Assembly (NCBI GenBank): GCA_963848415.1
Contig: CAWKDN010000001.1
Coordinates: 1,426,001-1,490,000, forward strand
Reading direction: 5' to 3'
Length of the DNA stretch: 64,000 bases
DNA from: CAVQBC01 sp963848415
GTDB lineage: Bacteria > Actinomycetota > Thermoleophilia > Solirubrobacterales > Solirubrobacteraceae
Of this stretch, positions 62,626-64,000 are shown in pieces. Below the pieces are notes generated by a model. That model was given only the letters and a program-made list of their open reading frames with translations. It made no database searches and was not told the origin of the DNA. The first letter of the stretch is position 1. Every line of letters begins with the position of its first letter. A program made the position numbers and the translations under genes.

Positions 62626-62999
62626 AGGGCGGAGGCGTGCGCGAGCGCGGCCAGCCGCAGTCCCCACGCGGCGAAGGCGGGCGCCGGCGCGGTCACCCGC
62701 TGCTCGGTCACGACGACGCGCGTGCCGCCGACGGCGTCCTCGAGCCGCCACTCGACTTCGGAGTCCTCGTCCTCGTCCCACCAGCGGAAGCGCAGGCGCG
62801 CGCCGATCTCGACGTCCTCGACGACGCCGTCGCGGACGTCGCCGCCCTCCCACCACGCGCGCAGCGGCGCGCCCGGCTCGGGGACCAGCTCCACCTCGTC
62901 GGCGAGCCAGCCGGCGAGCTCGGTCTCGTCGGTGAGCAGCTCCCACGCGCGCTCGCGCGGGACGGGCAGGACGATCTCGCGGCGGACGGTGGGTGGCAC
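62613..62999 (-). CDS. SRPBCC/AHSA1-family protein
   Basis: The 128-residue protein has the SRPBCC (Bet v1-like) pattern: TVRREIVLPVPRERAWELLT, ELAGWLADEVELVPEPGAPL, LRFRWWDEDEDSEVEWRLED and a C-terminal helix WGLRLAALAHASALCLV. Members bind hydrophobic ligands. It is the first gene of the ArsR operon, and two palindromic operators stand upstream. The GTG at 62999 is chosen as start, with CAGGAG some 12 bases upstream. Confidence 0.85.
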   Translation of the reverse strand: MPPTVRREIVLPVPRERAWELLTDETELAGWLADEVELVPEPGAPLRAWWEGGDVRDGVVEDVEIGARLRFRWWDEDEDSEVEWRLEDAVGGTRVVVTEQRVTAPAPAFAAWGLRLAALAHASALCLV

Positions 63000-63025
63000 G
63001 GGGGGAAGGCTCCTGTCAGTCGTTC

Positions 63026-63085
63026 GCAACCTGTGGGTTGCACGTACGCTAGCATCCCTCCAGACGCGCAACTCACAAGTTGCGC
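63026..63085. promoter_or_regulatory. Two palindromic operators between the SRPBCC-arsR pair and clpP
   Basis: GCAACC-TGTG-GGTTGC (63026-63041, perfect 6-bp arms) and GCGCAACT-CACA-AGTTGCGC (63066-63085, perfect 8-bp arms) share a GCAAC(C/T)-N4-(G/A)GTTGC core, with centres 42 bp apart. They occupy the divergent region between SRPBCC-arsR and clpP, so the ArsR protein is the expected binder and could influence both directions. Confidence 0.75.
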
Positions 63086-63108
63086 ATTGACCCCAAAGGA
63101 GACAGCCG

Positions 63109-63747
63109 ATGCCCCTGGTCCCCGTCGTCGTGCAGCAGGACGCGCGCGGCGAGCGCTCGTTCGACATCTACTCGCGGATGCTGCGCGAGCGCGTCGTCTT
63201 CGTCAACGGCGTCATCGAGGACGAGATGGCCAACCTCGTGGTCGCCCAGCTGCTGCACCTGGAGGCCGAGGACCCCGACAAGGACGTCCAGCTCTACGTC
63301 AACTCGCCCGGCGGCTCGGCCTACGCGGGGCTGGCCATCTACGACACGATGAGCTTCATCCGGCCCGACGTGGCCACCACCTGCTGCGGGATCGCGATGT
63401 CGGCGGGCTCGCTGATCCTCACCGGCGGGGCGGCGGGCAAGCGCGCCTCGCTGCCCAACAGCCGCATCCTGATCCACCAGCCGAGCGGCGGCTTCCAGGG
63501 CCAGGCGACCGACATCCAGATCCACGCCAAGGAGGCGCTCGAGCTGCGCCGGCGCCTGGAGGAGATCTACGCGCTGCACACCGGCCAGACGGTCGACCAG
63601 ATCTCAGACGACCTCGAGCGCGACCGCTTCTTCACCGCCGAGCAGGCGCGCGGCTACGGGCTGATCGACCACGTCACCGTCTCGCGCGCGCTCAACGGCA
63701 ACGGGAACGGGAACGGCGCGCGTCAGTCCTCGTCGTCGTCCTCGTAG
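63109..63747 (+). CDS. clpP: ATP-dependent Clp protease proteolytic subunit
   Basis: The 212-residue protein is a ClpP-family serine peptidase: DIYSRMLRERVVFVNGVIED, YVNSPGGSAYAGLAIYDTM, catalytic Ser in CCGIAMSAGSLILTGG, His in NSRILIHQPSGGFQGQATD and Asp in LERDRFFTAEQARGYGLID. The helix of the family (ELRRRLEEIYALHTGQTVDQI) is intact. The C-terminal tail NGNGNGNGARQSSSSSS is unusual and overlaps the convergent neighbour. AAAGGAGA lies nine bases before the ATG. As in other actinobacteria, additional ClpP copies may exist elsewhere. Confidence 0.93.
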   Translation: MPLVPVVVQQDARGERSFDIYSRMLRERVVFVNGVIEDEMANLVVAQLLHLEAEDPDKDVQLYVNSPGGSAYAGLAIYDTMSFIRPDVATTCCGIAMSAGSLILTGGAAGKRASLPNSRILIHQPSGGFQGQATDIQIHAKEALELRRRLEEIYALHTGQTVDQISDDLERDRFFTAEQARGYGLIDHVTVSRALNGNGNGNGARQSSSSSS

Positions 63748-64000
63748 AGCGACTCGGCCGCGAGCTCCTCGCCGCGGACGTTCCACAGGCGGATCTCGAG
63801 GTAGTCCGAGCGGAACGCGTCGGGCGCCAGCAGCGTGAAGCGGTCGTCGGCCAGCGCGCACTGGTCGACGGCCACGCCGCTCAGCTCGGCGGTCGCGATC
63901 AGCCCGTCGCGGACGAGCGGGACGCCCCACACGAGCGTCATCGCCGCCACGCGGCCGCCCTCGCCGCGCCAGCCGCCGACGACCTCCTCGCAGAGGTCGA
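63723..64000 (-). CDS. Hypothetical protein, truncated by the window edge
   Basis: The frame stays open to the last base of the window, so only the C-terminal 92 or so residues are seen. I do not recognise a family. Visible sequence includes EVVGGWRGEGGRVAAMTLVW, GLIATAELSGVAVDQCALAD and SDYLEIRLWNVRGEE, and ends in the acidic run YEDDDED. Its last 25 bases overlap the end of clpP on the other strand, where the Asp/Glu run is read as poly-Ser. Confidence 0.55.
   Translation of the reverse strand, partial: DLCEEVVGGWRGEGGRVAAMTLVWGVPLVRDGLIATAELSGVAVDQCALADDRFTLLAPDAFRSDYLEIRLWNVRGEELAAESLYEDDDED

Overview
The window is a very GC-rich, densely coded chromosomal segment. Paralogous regulators, a class E sortase, TreT- and OtsA-like trehalose genes and frequent GTG/TTG starts suggest an actinobacterium, possibly of the Thermoleophilia/Solirubrobacterales type; that placement is inferred from gene content and not proven. 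I see no prophage, transposase, CRISPR array or rRNA. One tRNA gene (Arg, anticodon CCU) is present.

Layout. 1-2.8 kb: two aromatic-amino-acid-lyase genes around an IclR regulator; both lyases carry an apparent +1 frameshift and the second lacks the Ala-Ser-Gly triad that forms the MIO cofactor. 2.8-9.3 kb: FMN reductase, a YceI gene divergent from its probable TetR repressor, a class IV aminotransferase, a UDP-GlcNAc 2-epimerase/oxidoreductase/hexapeptide-acyltransferase surface-sugar set, and an RDD protein. 9.3-17 kb: purA, a DnaC-like loader, dnaB, rplI, rpsR, ssb and rpsF. The classical rpsF-ssb-rpsR-rplI-dnaB operon is rearranged: ssb is flipped and an aldo/keto reductase sits between ssb and rpsF. 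17-31 kb: a trehalose pair, an HtrA-histidine kinase-response regulator operon, a degenerate M28-like membrane protein, sortase, thiL, a csp-infA pair, a class A penicillin-binding protein, MscS and a HAD hydrolase. 31.5-36.3 kb: CPBP protease (frameshifted), L,D-transpeptidase and PEP carboxylase.

36.4-53.4 kb is the metabolic centre of the window. A GntR regulator precedes a ThDP-dependent oxalyl-CoA decarboxylase/2-hydroxyacyl-CoA lyase, a canonical formyl-CoA:oxalate CoA-transferase, an ADP-forming acyl-CoA synthetase, an Nramp-like transporter and a small membrane protein. These are followed by sucCD, a cation/proton antiporter, then hydroxypyruvate isomerase, tartronate-semialdehyde reductase, glyoxylate carboligase and an IclR regulator, and finally a ketopantoate-reductase-like gene on the other strand. 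Together they read as a C2-acid (oxalate/glyoxylate/glycolate) module: acids are activated to CoA esters, cleaved to C1-CoA, and glyoxylate is condensed and reduced to glycerate. The same 10-mer, GTATCCCAGA, lies upstream of gntR and of the panE-like gene about 17 kb away, suggesting one regulator acts at both ends. The carboligase has Glu where the characterised E. coli enzyme has its unusual Val51.

53.6-64 kb: a glutamate-cysteine-ligase family gene, pyrE, tRNA-Arg, a five-gene oligopeptide/dipeptide-type ABC transporter preceded by a 12-codon leader ORF, a YbaK deacylase, an ArsR-SRPBCC pair with two palindromic operators, clpP, and a gene that runs off the window.

A family of hairpin repeats with CTAGATGA-type ends occurs at least four times between genes (6657, 14743, 25852, and a longer, more diverged copy at 31298) and often supplies or abuts stop codons. 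Three genes (first lyase, second lyase, CPBP) each need a +1 frame correction, which looks more like sequencing error than three independent decays.
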